NCBI GenBank assembly: GCA_934645275.1 | Contig: CAKUDW010000058.1 | Span: 1 to 9,540, forward strand | Length of the DNA stretch: 9,540 bases | Reading direction: 5' to 3' | DNA from: an uncultured Clostridia bacterium | GTDB taxonomy: Bacteria; Bacillota_A; Clostridia; Christensenellales; Aristaeellaceae | In this document: positions 1 through 5,377 of the stretch, piece by piece | Numbering within the stretch: position 1 is the first letter of the stretch | Layout: each line of letters opens with the position of its first letter | Notes under the pieces: generated by a model | Seen by the model: the letters and a program-made list of their open reading frames with translations, nothing else | Databases searched by the model: none | Told to the model about the DNA's origin: nothing | Made by a program: the position numbers and the translations under genes

Positions 1-347
1 CGTCCTCACTGTTGTATCCCTCCGGAGAAAACGGCAATGCGTTATCCGGCGGTAAAAAGCAGCGCATTTCGATTGCGCGGGCATTGCTCCGCAAAACAAC
101 GGTCTTACTTATGGATGAAGCAACGGCCGCTTTGGATGAAATCACCGCAAACGAAATTATGTCTTCAATTCTATCCATTGAAGGTCTGACAAGCATTGTT
201 GTTACGCACAGGTTGGATGAAAATGTGCTTAAACAGTATGACAGCATTATTGTGCTGCACAACGGTAAGGTTGAGGAATGCGGCACCTTTGAGAAGCTGT
301 TGGAAAAGAGAGGTTATTTCTATTCACTCTATATCGTTTCGCAATAA
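1..347 (+). CDS. ABC exporter ATP-binding domain, 3' end only (partial)
   Basis: The frame is open from the window edge (first full codon at 3) to TAA at 345-347, giving the last 114 residues of an ABC ATPase. Visible in order: signature motif LSGGKKQR (about 42-65), Walker B VLLMDEATAALD with the catalytic Glu (about 102-137), and the H-loop VVTHR (about 199-213), then the usual tail 'D-IIVLHNGKVEECGTFEKLL'. This order and the exact C-terminal ending fit the nucleotide-binding half of an MdlB/MsbA-type exporter, which powers export across the cytoplasmic membrane. The substrate cannot be told, because the Walker A motif and any membrane domain lie outside the window. The fifth signature residue is Lys where Gln is usual. 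The TTG at 12-14 is an internal Leu codon, not a start. Base composition is more AT-rich than in the genes to the right. Confidence 0.93.
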   Translation, partial: SSLLYPSGENGNALSGGKKQRISIARALLRKTTVLLMDEATAALDEITANEIMSSILSIEGLTSIVVTHRLDENVLKQYDSIIVLHNGKVEECGTFEKLLEKRGYFYSLYIVSQ

Positions 348-476
348 GCTTTTACAAAGCCTCTGGAAAGTCACTTTGTTCTATGCTGTAATACAAACAA
401 GCCCTCCGCAACAATTATGAATTACCCGCATCAAACGGGTCATTTCAATCGATAGAGTTATCAATATTCAGTTGAT

Positions 477-503
477 TGGAACGCGACAGGATACCGCGTT
501 CCA
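477..503. repeat. 9-bp inverted repeat, possible weak terminator or operator
   Basis: TGGAACGCG (477-485) is the exact reverse complement of CGCGTTCCA (495-503), with a 9-base loop. A T-rich stretch follows, with five Ts at 511-515, so it could be a weak terminator for the ABC gene about 130 bases upstream. Equally, TATACT at 505-510 sits 16 bases after GCGACA (483-488), a possible promoter with the palindrome over its -35 and spacer, which would suggest an operator. The sequence does not decide between these. Confidence 0.4.
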
Positions 504-794
504 TTATACTTTTTAAATTATCAGCACACGTGAAATGAACCAGCTATTTTACTCCCCTACGTTTAAAGTATTCAATATCCGATTGATTTTTCCTCTTTAT
601 TGTTGGCTTTTTATCAAAGGACGAATAGGTGTATACTCTATCACTTTCTCTTCTCTCACACGAAGCTGCAGACATTACTGGGATTTGTGGTAGAATGCTT
701 CCCTGCAACGTATGGGAACAGCCTGCTTTCATCACGTTGCGGACTGCCAATGGCCGCCAAGCCCTGCAAAAATCATTTTGAACATCCACTGTTA

Positions 795-829
795 TTGACA
801 TACAGTCGTCAGGTTTATCGTGCTATAAT
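795..829 (+). promoter_or_regulatory. Extended -10 promoter for the GyrI-like gene
   Basis: TGCTATAAT at 821-829 is a perfect extended -10 element (TG-N-TATAAT). A perfect TTGACA lies at 795-800, but the gap of 23 bases is too long for a standard sigma-A promoter, so the extended -10 probably does most of the work. Transcription would start near 836, leaving a leader of about 50 bases. Confidence 0.6.
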
Positions 830-871
830 AATCGCAAAGCTACTTAAGCCCCCTTGGAACTGCAGCGCATG

Positions 872-877
872 AAAGGA
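872..877 (+). promoter_or_regulatory. Ribosome binding site that sets the GTG start at 887
   Basis: AAAGGA lies 9 bases before GTG 887. An in-frame TGA at 878-880 rules out any earlier start, and the next in-frame Met is residue 27, so GTG 887 is the only reasonable start. Confidence 0.75.
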
Positions 878-886
878 TGATTAACC

Positions 887-1519
887 GTGACGTTTGATTA
901 CAAGAAGGAGTACCGGGAATTCTACCAGCCACCAAAGAAGCCTGGCATTGTGATCGTACCACCGATGAATTACATCGCGGTGCGCGGTCAAGGCGATCCG
1001 AACGCCGAGGACGGACGGTACAAGGCAAGCGTCGGCCTGCTTTACGCCGTGGCATTCACGCTGAAGATGAGCAAGCTGGGCGACCACCGAATCGACGGCT
1101 ATTTCGATTATGTGGTACCGCCACTGGAAGGCTTCTGGTGGCAAAACGGCGTGTGCGTCATCGATTATGCCCGCAAGGCGGAGTTCAACTTCATATCGGT
1201 GATTCGCCTGCCGGATTTTATCGCCATGGCAGATTTTAACTGGGCGCTGGAAACCGTCGCCCTCAAAAAGAATCTGGCTGTTTCTGCCGTCGAATTCCTC
1301 AGCTACGACGAAGGCGCCTGCGTGCAGTGCATGCATATCGGCCCCTACGACAATGAACCGGCAACCATCGCCGCCATGCATGCCTATGCCAAGGCGCAGG
1401 GCTACGCGATCGACCTTTCCGATGCACGCATGCACCACGAAATCTACCTTTCCGACCCGAGAAAATGCGCACCGGAGCGATTGAAAACCGTCATCCGACA
1501 TCCGATTCGCATAAAGTGA
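887..1519 (+). CDS. GyrI-like small-molecule-binding domain protein
   Basis: A 210-residue soluble protein starting at GTG, with no signal peptide or membrane helix. It matches the stand-alone GyrI-like family (SBP-type fold, uncharacterised COG4832-type proteins) along its whole length: N-terminal 'EYREFYQPPKKPGIVIVPPMNYIAVRGQGDPN' (residues 9-39), the paired aromatics of EGFWW (81-85), 'MHIGPYDNEPATIAAMHAYAKAQGY' (149-173) and the C-terminal 'HHEIYLSDPRKCAPERLKTVIRHPI' (183-207). In this family the aromatics and the Glu of HEIYLSD line a ligand pocket. No helix-turn-helix is attached, so it is not an AraC- or MerR-type regulator. Some stand-alone members have been reported to hydrolyse cyclopropanoid toxins, so a detoxifying or drug-binding role is possible but is only inferred here. 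It is transcribed alone from its own promoter; about 290 non-coding bases follow. Confidence 0.9.
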   Translation: MTFDYKKEYREFYQPPKKPGIVIVPPMNYIAVRGQGDPNAEDGRYKASVGLLYAVAFTLKMSKLGDHRIDGYFDYVVPPLEGFWWQNGVCVIDYARKAEFNFISVIRLPDFIAMADFNWALETVALKKNLAVSAVEFLSYDEGACVQCMHIGPYDNEPATIAAMHAYAKAQGYAIDLSDARMHHEIYLSDPRKCAPERLKTVIRHPIRIK

Positions 1520-1585
1520 CGCCTCTTTCGACGCTGACCGACACTTAAAAAGTCGGCGGATGCATGACCGGCCATATGAACCGGG

Positions 1586-1650
1586 CTTGTAATCGCAACC
1601 GGCAGAATAATCCTGCTACAAATACCGCATGAAATCTATGCGATTACAGG
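1586..1650. repeat. Long-loop inverted repeat
   Basis: TGTAATCGCA (1588-1597) is the exact reverse complement of TGCGATTACA (1639-1648). It extends outward by one G-U and one C-G pair to 1586/1650, enclosing 41 bases. The right arm can instead form a local hairpin, CGCAT 1626-1630 with ATGCG 1638-1642, so the two folds exclude each other. It might be an RNA switch, a dyad operator or chance; no T tract follows, so it is not a simple terminator. Confidence 0.45.
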
Positions 1651-1748
1651 GTTTGCCGACAGCTTGCGCGCCGCAGTGTTTCCATATTACGGCGGTAAGC
1701 AATTTTATTCAACTTTAACTTTCATATGGAGGATGCTTCCGTCTCACG

Positions 1749-1806
1749 CGGTGTATCATTTAGATGGCGGTGTAAACCGCCAAACCGAATATCAGGAGGT
1801 ACACCG
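1749..1806 (+). promoter_or_regulatory. Leader fold that can cover the Shine-Dalgarno site of the 74-residue gene
   Basis: CGGTGTATC (1749-1757) can pair with GGTACACCG (1798-1806), eight Watson-Crick pairs and one G-U, taking in the last two G of GGAGG (1795-1799) and ending just before ATG 1809. Nested inside is a 7-bp hairpin, TGGCGGT 1765-1771 with ACCGCCA 1776-1782, closed by a GTAA loop of the stable GNRA type. GCGGTGTA occurs twice (1748-1755 and 1767-1774), so TACACCG has two possible partners. This suggests translational control, but it is an inference from base pairing alone. Confidence 0.4.
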
Positions 1807-1808
1807 AT

Positions 1809-2033
1809 ATGAAAGAATACGAGCTGACCATCGAAACGCGTCAGCCCCCGTGCGGCGGAAAACCGCCCAAGCGGGTGGAAATTGTGGAAATCAGTACCGA
1901 CGATCCCGTGGCCTATGTTCAGGCGCTGGAGCCGGACATTCAAGTAGAAGTTACTCGCAGCGAGGACGGCGAACTGGTAGTATTGGCTGAGAAGGATCAG
2001 TACTGGGCAAAATACAGCTTCACGGAAATCTAG
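1809..2033 (+). CDS. Small hypothetical protein, 74 residues
   Basis: I do not recognise this protein. It starts at ATG 1809, 8 bases after a strong CAGGAGGT (1793-1800), which is the main reason to call it a gene, and ends at TAG 2031-2033. It is acidic overall and soluble, without a signal peptide or membrane helix. The first part has an unusual 'RQPPCGGKPPKR' segment (residues 11-22) with the only Cys. The rest alternates polar and hydrophobic residues ('VEIVEIST', 'IQVEVTRSEDGELVVLAEKDQYWAKYSF'), as expected for beta strands with a central helix near 'PVAYVQAL'. It is monocistronic as far as can be seen, between non-coding stretches of about 290 bases on each side. Its leader may fold over the ribosome binding site. 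Confidence 0.7.
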   Translation: MKEYELTIETRQPPCGGKPPKRVEIVEISTDDPVAYVQALEPDIQVEVTRSEDGELVVLAEKDQYWAKYSFTEI

Positions 2034-2321
2034 ATAAGCGAGGATTAATGAACAAGCTCTCACTGGCGTGATCCCTTTATCGGGCACACATATACAAAGC
2101 GCAGGAATCATGAAACCATTTCATGGCTGTTGCCGCGATGAATAGCGGAAAAGTCCCCGCACATGGGTTCCGAATTAATCAGCGATTATCTGACACGCAT
2201 TGCCCAGCTCGGCAAATTCTAGAAACATGTCTCTCCCCCGTCCCACAATTCACCACTGTGCGGTTGCATATCCCGGATGCTTGTGCTATCATAAAATCAA
2301 ACGCGAAAGGATACATAGTAT
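2034..2321 (+). other. Non-coding stretch before the membrane-protein operon
   Basis: No gene is supported here. It contains a perfect 7-bp hairpin with a three-base loop (CATGAAA 2109-2115, TTTCATG 2119-2125) that lacks a following T tract, a smaller stem TAATC 2176-2180 with GATTA 2184-2188, and, at its right end, the promoter and ribosome binding site of the next operon. The terminator expected for the 74-residue gene is not obvious. Confidence 0.5.
2264..2292 (+). promoter_or_regulatory. Sigma-A-type promoter of the three-gene operon
   Basis: TTGCAT (2264-2269), then exactly 17 bases, then TATCAT (2287-2292) preceded by TGC, an extended -10. The -10 matches consensus at five of six bases and the -35 at three. 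Transcription would start near 2299, about 23 bases before ATG 2322; AAAGGA (2306-2311) is the ribosome binding site. Confidence 0.65.
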
Positions 2322-2816
2322 ATGGCGGAGGCAATTCGAATTGACATTCTGGAGGAGCGCATTGAAACGCCCGCGCCACCGGAATACCCGATGGCGTGGC
2401 ACCGCTTTCTGAGCCGCTTTCTGCTGTACGTCGCCGTGCTGCTGCGCCTTGCACAGGGCGCATGGCTGTTGTTGGGCGGTACATATCGCGGCCGGGATAT
2501 ACAGGCAAAAATCTATGAAGGTCTGCCCGGACTGAAATATGCGGATTGGGCTTGGGTGGCCTGCATGGCGGTTGCGGCGTTGCTGTTCGTGTTGAGTGCG
2601 CGGCGTCTCAGGGCTATGCGGCATGCGGGCGCGACATTGCTGAAGTGGGGCTGGCTACTCTCGGCCGGTGCCAACGCGGCGCACATGCTGGCACGCTGGC
2701 AGATTTCCGGATTGCCGCCGCTGAATCTGGCAGAAATAGCTCAGGTACTGGCGCAACTGCTGCTGGCGATCATCTGCGCCGTGTATTATCGCCGTCGCCC
2801 AGACGCACTGGGCTAA
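2322..2816 (+). CDS. Four-helix integral membrane protein of unknown function
   Basis: A 164-residue protein starting at ATG, 10 bases after AAAGGA. The first 25 residues are polar and acidic (cytoplasmic by the look of it). Four hydrophobic segments follow, at about residues 30-52, 76-93, 104-124 and 135-155, with basic clusters between the second and third (RRLRAMRH, 94-101) and at the end (YYRRRP, 155-160). Both ends would therefore be cytoplasmic. I cannot assign a family. The size and four helices recall GtrA-type flippases that pair with GT2 enzymes, but I do not see GtrA sequence features. It lies 24 bases upstream of the glycosyltransferase and under the same promoter, so a shared role in glycolipid handling is plausible but unproven. 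Confidence 0.8.
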   Translation: MAEAIRIDILEERIETPAPPEYPMAWHRFLSRFLLYVAVLLRLAQGAWLLLGGTYRGRDIQAKIYEGLPGLKYADWAWVACMAVAALLFVLSARRLRAMRHAGATLLKWGWLLSAGANAAHMLARWQISGLPPLNLAEIAQVLAQLLLAIICAVYYRRRPDALG

Positions 2817-2840
2817 ACGAATTGGGGGCAGGATATTTTC

Positions 2841-3818
2841 ATGAGGACTGATAACACGCTGTACGTGGTGGTTCCCTGCTATAAGGAGGAAGCTGTGCTG
2901 CCAGAGACAGCGAAGCGACTGGGTGCGAAGCTGCGCAGTCTGATAGCGGAGGGCAAGATTTCTGATCGCAGCCGCGCGCTGTTTGTGAACGATGGTTCCA
3001 AGGACCGCACCTGGAAAATCATTGAAGCGCTGCACGAAGCGGATCACCTGTTTTCAGGCGTGAACCTCTCGCGCAATCGCGGCCACCAGAACGCGTTGCT
3101 GGCAGGACTGACGACCGCCGTAAAGTTTGCGGACGTGACTATTTCGATGGATGCGGACTTGCAGGATGATATTAACGCCATGGATCGCATGCTGGACGCC
3201 TATCATGCAGGCTGCGACGTGGTCTATGGCGTACGTTCCTCGCGCAAAACCGACACCTTTTTCAAGCGTTTCACCGCCGAGGGCTTTTACAAGCTGATGC
3301 GCGGTATGGGCGTGGACATCGTATTCAACCACGCCGATTATCGGCTGATGAGTCGCCGCGCCGTGGAAGGACTGTGCGAATTTGAAGAGGTGAACCTGTT
3401 CCTGCGCGGCATCGTACCGCTGATTGGCTACAATTCCATCACCGTGGAATATGAGCGCGCGCCGCGCTTCGCGGGCGAGAGCAAATATCCGCTGAAGAAA
3501 ATGCTGGCCTTCGCGCTGGACGGCATCACCTCCTTCAGCATCAAGCCGCTGCGATTGATTCTCAGCGTCGGGCTGGTAATCTTTCTGCTGAGCATCGTCA
3601 TGCTGCTCTGGACGCTGATCCGCCGCATCGCGGGGCACACCGTGAGCGGCTGGACGTCGCTGATGTGGTCGATATGGATGATCGGCGGCATACAGCTGCT
3701 GAGCTTGGGCGTAATCGGCGAATACATCGGCAAGGTATATGGCGAAAGTAAGCGTCGCCCGCGCTTCATCATCGAGCGCGTGGTGAACGACGAAAACTAT
3801 CAGGAAACGGAGAAGTAA
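2841..3818 (+). CDS. GT2 family glycosyltransferase, DPM1/GtrB-like, membrane-anchored
   Basis: A 325-residue enzyme starting at ATG, 7 bases after AGGA (2830-2833). The N-terminal GT-A domain (about 1-230) shows 'YVVVPCYKEE' (8-17), 'FVNDGSKDRTW' (48-58), 'LSRNRGHQNALLAGL' (76-90) and the metal-binding DXD in MDADLQD (Asp104, Asp106). 'RFAGESKYPLKKML' (209-222) is typical of the polyprenyl-phosphate branch. Two membrane helices follow at about 237-260 and 272-292, then a basic cytoplasmic tail. Family members move a sugar from a nucleotide donor to undecaprenyl phosphate on the inner membrane face, giving a lipid-linked sugar for later use outside the cell. Which sugar and which final acceptor cannot be read from the sequence. 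It is the middle gene of a compact operon, 24 bases after the membrane protein and 4 bases before the aminopeptidase. Confidence 0.93.
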   Translation: MRTDNTLYVVVPCYKEEAVLPETAKRLGAKLRSLIAEGKISDRSRALFVNDGSKDRTWKIIEALHEADHLFSGVNLSRNRGHQNALLAGLTTAVKFADVTISMDADLQDDINAMDRMLDAYHAGCDVVYGVRSSRKTDTFFKRFTAEGFYKLMRGMGVDIVFNHADYRLMSRRAVEGLCEFEEVNLFLRGIVPLIGYNSITVEYERAPRFAGESKYPLKKMLAFALDGITSFSIKPLRLILSVGLVIFLLSIVMLLWTLIRRIAGHTVSGWTSLMWSIWMIGGIQLLSLGVIGEYIGKVYGESKRRPRFIIERVVNDENYQETEK

Positions 3819-3822
3819 GTCT

Positions 3823-5196
3823 ATGGAACGTAAGAATGCATGGAAGAGCTGCGCCGATATGGGCGCGCTGGAAACCTTTGCGGCACAGTATCACGAATTT
3901 CTGGATCAGGGTAAAACCGAGCGCGAATGCGTGGAGCTGTGTACGCGCGCAGCCGGGCTGGCAGGCTTTCTGAACCTCTCGGCCTGCACTGCCGAAAATC
4001 GCCGCCTGAAACCCGGCGACCGCGTGTACGCCAACTGGATGGGCAAAGCGTTTTTGATGTTCATCATCGGCGCACAGGGCATGGAACGCGGCATGAACAT
4101 TCTGGGCGCGCACATTGATTCCCCGCGCATTGATGTGAAGCAGAACCCGCTGTATGAAGAGGCTGATCTGGCCTATCTGGACACGCATTACTATGGCGGA
4201 ATCAAGAAATATCAGTGGGTGGCAACGCCGCTGGCGATTCACGGCGTAGTCGTAAAGAAAAACGGCGATACCATCGCGCTGTCCGTGGGTGAAGGCGAGA
4301 ACGACCCGGTATTCTGCATCTCTGACCTGCTGCCGCATCTGGCGCAGGAACAGATGAAAAAGGACGCGGCGAAGATCATTGAGGGCGAGGATCTGAACCT
4401 GATTGTCGGCGGCCGTCCGCTGGAGGGCGAGGATAAGGAGGCCGTGAAGGCGAGCATCCTGAAGCTGCTCAGCGACGAATACGACTTCGAAGAAGAAGAT
4501 TTCCTGTCTGCGGAGCTGGAAATCGTGCCCGCCGGTCACGCCCGCGACATGGGTTTTGACCGCAGCATGATTCTGGCCTACGGCCACGACGATCGTGTAT
4601 GCGCCTATCCATCCATGCGCGCCGTTCTGGATTATCAGGGCGTGCCGGAGCGCACGCTGTGCTGTGTACTGACCGACAAGGAAGAAATCGGCAGCGTGGG
4701 CGCAACGGGCATGGATTCCATGTATTTTGAAAACATCACCGCCGAGGTATTGGCACTGACGCAGGATTACTGCGAGCTTTCGCTGCGCCGCTGCCTGCGC
4801 AACAGCCGCATGCTCTCCAGCGACGTTTCCGCGGGCTTTGATCCGAACTTTGCTTCCGCGTTCGAGCGCAAGAACGCCGCGTATCTCGGTCGCGGCCTGT
4901 GCTTCAACAAGTTCACCGGCGCGCGCGGCAAGTCCTCCTCGAGCGATGCAAACGCCGAATTTGTAGCCGAAATCCGCCGAGTGATGGATGACGCGGACGT
5001 GGCTTTCCAATTTGCCGAGCTGGGACGCGTAGACCTGGGCGGCGGCGGAACCATCGCCTACACCTGCGCCAAATATGGCATGAACGTAATCGACGCGGGC
5101 GTGGCCGTGCTTTCCATGCACGCGCCTTACGAGGTCATTTCCAAGGTCGACTTGTACGAGGCCTACCGCGGCTACCGTGCCTTCCTGAACAGCTGA
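3823..5196 (+). CDS. apeA: M18 family metallo-aminopeptidase
   Basis: A 457-residue cytoplasmic zinc aminopeptidase, full length for the clostridial 'M18 aminopeptidase 1' group. It begins with the typical 'MERKNAWKS'. Likely metal and catalytic residues by family pattern: His97 and Asp99 in GAHIDSPR, Asp257 in GHDDRV, Glu287-Glu288 in TDKEEIGSVG, Asp334 in SSDVSAGFDP, and His433 in SMHAPYE. None is missing. Other family blocks include 'THYYGGIKKYQW' (121-132) and 'ISDLLPHLAQEQM' (166-178). M18 enzymes form large tetrahedral oligomers and trim N-terminal residues from peptides, often acidic ones. The start lies 4 bases after the glycosyltransferase stop, with GGAG (3809-3812) inside that gene's end, so the two are probably translationally coupled. 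A strong terminator follows. A link to the glycosyltransferase's job is not obvious. The symbol follows the usual bacterial naming of this subgroup. Confidence 0.95.
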   Translation: MERKNAWKSCADMGALETFAAQYHEFLDQGKTERECVELCTRAAGLAGFLNLSACTAENRRLKPGDRVYANWMGKAFLMFIIGAQGMERGMNILGAHIDSPRIDVKQNPLYEEADLAYLDTHYYGGIKKYQWVATPLAIHGVVVKKNGDTIALSVGEGENDPVFCISDLLPHLAQEQMKKDAAKIIEGEDLNLIVGGRPLEGEDKEAVKASILKLLSDEYDFEEEDFLSAELEIVPAGHARDMGFDRSMILAYGHDDRVCAYPSMRAVLDYQGVPERTLCCVLTDKEEIGSVGATGMDSMYFENITAEVLALTQDYCELSLRRCLRNSRMLSSDVSAGFDPNFASAFERKNAAYLGRGLCFNKFTGARGKSSSSDANAEFVAEIRRVMDDADVAFQFAELGRVDLGGGGTIAYTCAKYGMNVIDAGVAVLSMHAPYEVISKVDLYEAYRGYRAFLNS

Positions 5197-5213
5197 ACCG
5201 ATTGATTCCTTCT

Positions 5214-5243
5214 GCGCCCCGGCATGAGCCGGGGCGCTTTTTT
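5214..5243 (+). terminator. Rho-independent terminator of the operon
   Basis: A perfect 10-bp GC-rich stem, GCGCCCCGGC (5214-5223) with GCCGGGGCGC (5228-5237), closed by ATGA and followed directly by six Ts (5238-5243). It begins 17 bases after the aminopeptidase stop. Confidence 0.95.
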
Positions 5244-5278
5244 GTCCGCTTGTCAAACATTATTTATCATATTGTAAT

Positions 5279-5307
5279 TAGACATGTGTATCGCTTTATA
5301 ATATAAT
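5279..5307 (+). promoter_or_regulatory. Sigma-A-type promoter of the amidase gene
   Basis: TAGACA (5279-5284, five of six consensus), 17 bases, then a perfect TATAAT (5302-5307). Two further TATAAT copies lie at 5297-5302 and 5316-5321. The whole 5251-5330 stretch is strikingly AT-rich against its surroundings. The direct repeat TGTAATTA (5273-5280 and 5321-5328) flanks the core promoter and might bind a regulator. The predicted start near 5314 leaves a leader of about 65 bases. Confidence 0.7.
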
Positions 5308-5359
5308 AACAATAGTATAATGTAATTATTGGTGCACGACATGTAGCCGTCGCACTGCC

Positions 5360-5366
5360 GGGAGGT
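5360..5366 (+). promoter_or_regulatory. Ribosome binding site for the GTG start at 5378
   Basis: GGGAGGT is a strong Shine-Dalgarno site, 11 bases before GTG 5378 (a little long). In-frame TAA at 5369-5371 excludes any earlier start, and the signal peptide begins right at GTG. Confidence 0.75.
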
Positions 5367-5377
5367 TTTAATTTCAC

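Larger units (their letters stand above)
348..886. other. 539-base region without a convincing gene
   Basis: This region separates the ABC gene from the GyrI-like gene. It is AT-rich up to about 690 and more balanced after that. Open frames exist on both strands (544-801 minus, 600-872 plus), but neither has a ribosome binding site or a recognisable protein pattern. It contains short hairpins (348-352 with 356-360; 424-428 with 436-440), a better inverted repeat at 477-503, and the promoter for the next gene at its right end. It could hold decayed coding sequence or an unrecognised small RNA; nothing seen here settles that. Confidence 0.6.
1520..1808 (+). other. Non-coding, inverted-repeat-rich leader region
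   Basis: These 289 bases between the GyrI-like gene and the 74-residue gene hold several potential stems: CCGAC 1538-1542 with GTCGG 1552-1556, a 10-bp perfect inverted repeat at 1588-1648, CGCAT 1626-1630 with ATGCG 1638-1642, and the two nested stems at 1749-1806. I see no strong terminator for the upstream gene and no strong -35/-10 pair. A weak extended -10 (TGCTACAAA, 1614-1622) is the best promoter guess. An open plus-strand frame through the right half (1664-1990) has no ribosome binding site and is out of frame with the gene at 1809. Confidence 0.5.

Noticed and set aside
544..801. 85-residue minus-strand frame with a basic C-terminus
   Set aside because: No ribosome binding site, no recognised motif, and no conserved context. 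It could be decayed coding sequence but cannot be supported.
600..872. 90-residue plus-strand frame
   Set aside because: Begins at TTG without a ribosome binding site, runs through the promoter of the next gene, and has an atypical composition.
881..1501. 206-residue minus-strand frame
   Set aside because: Antisense to the GyrI-like gene, which is clearly recognisable on the plus strand.
2048..2071. Seven-codon frame after GAGGA, as a possible leader peptide
   Set aside because: Too short to support, with no regulatory codon run and no attenuator hairpin next to it.
3769..5256. 495-residue open frame on the minus strand
   Set aside because: It lies wholly opposite the M18 aminopeptidase, which has all family motifs. 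The frame is open because of GC-rich codon use; it shows no family pattern.
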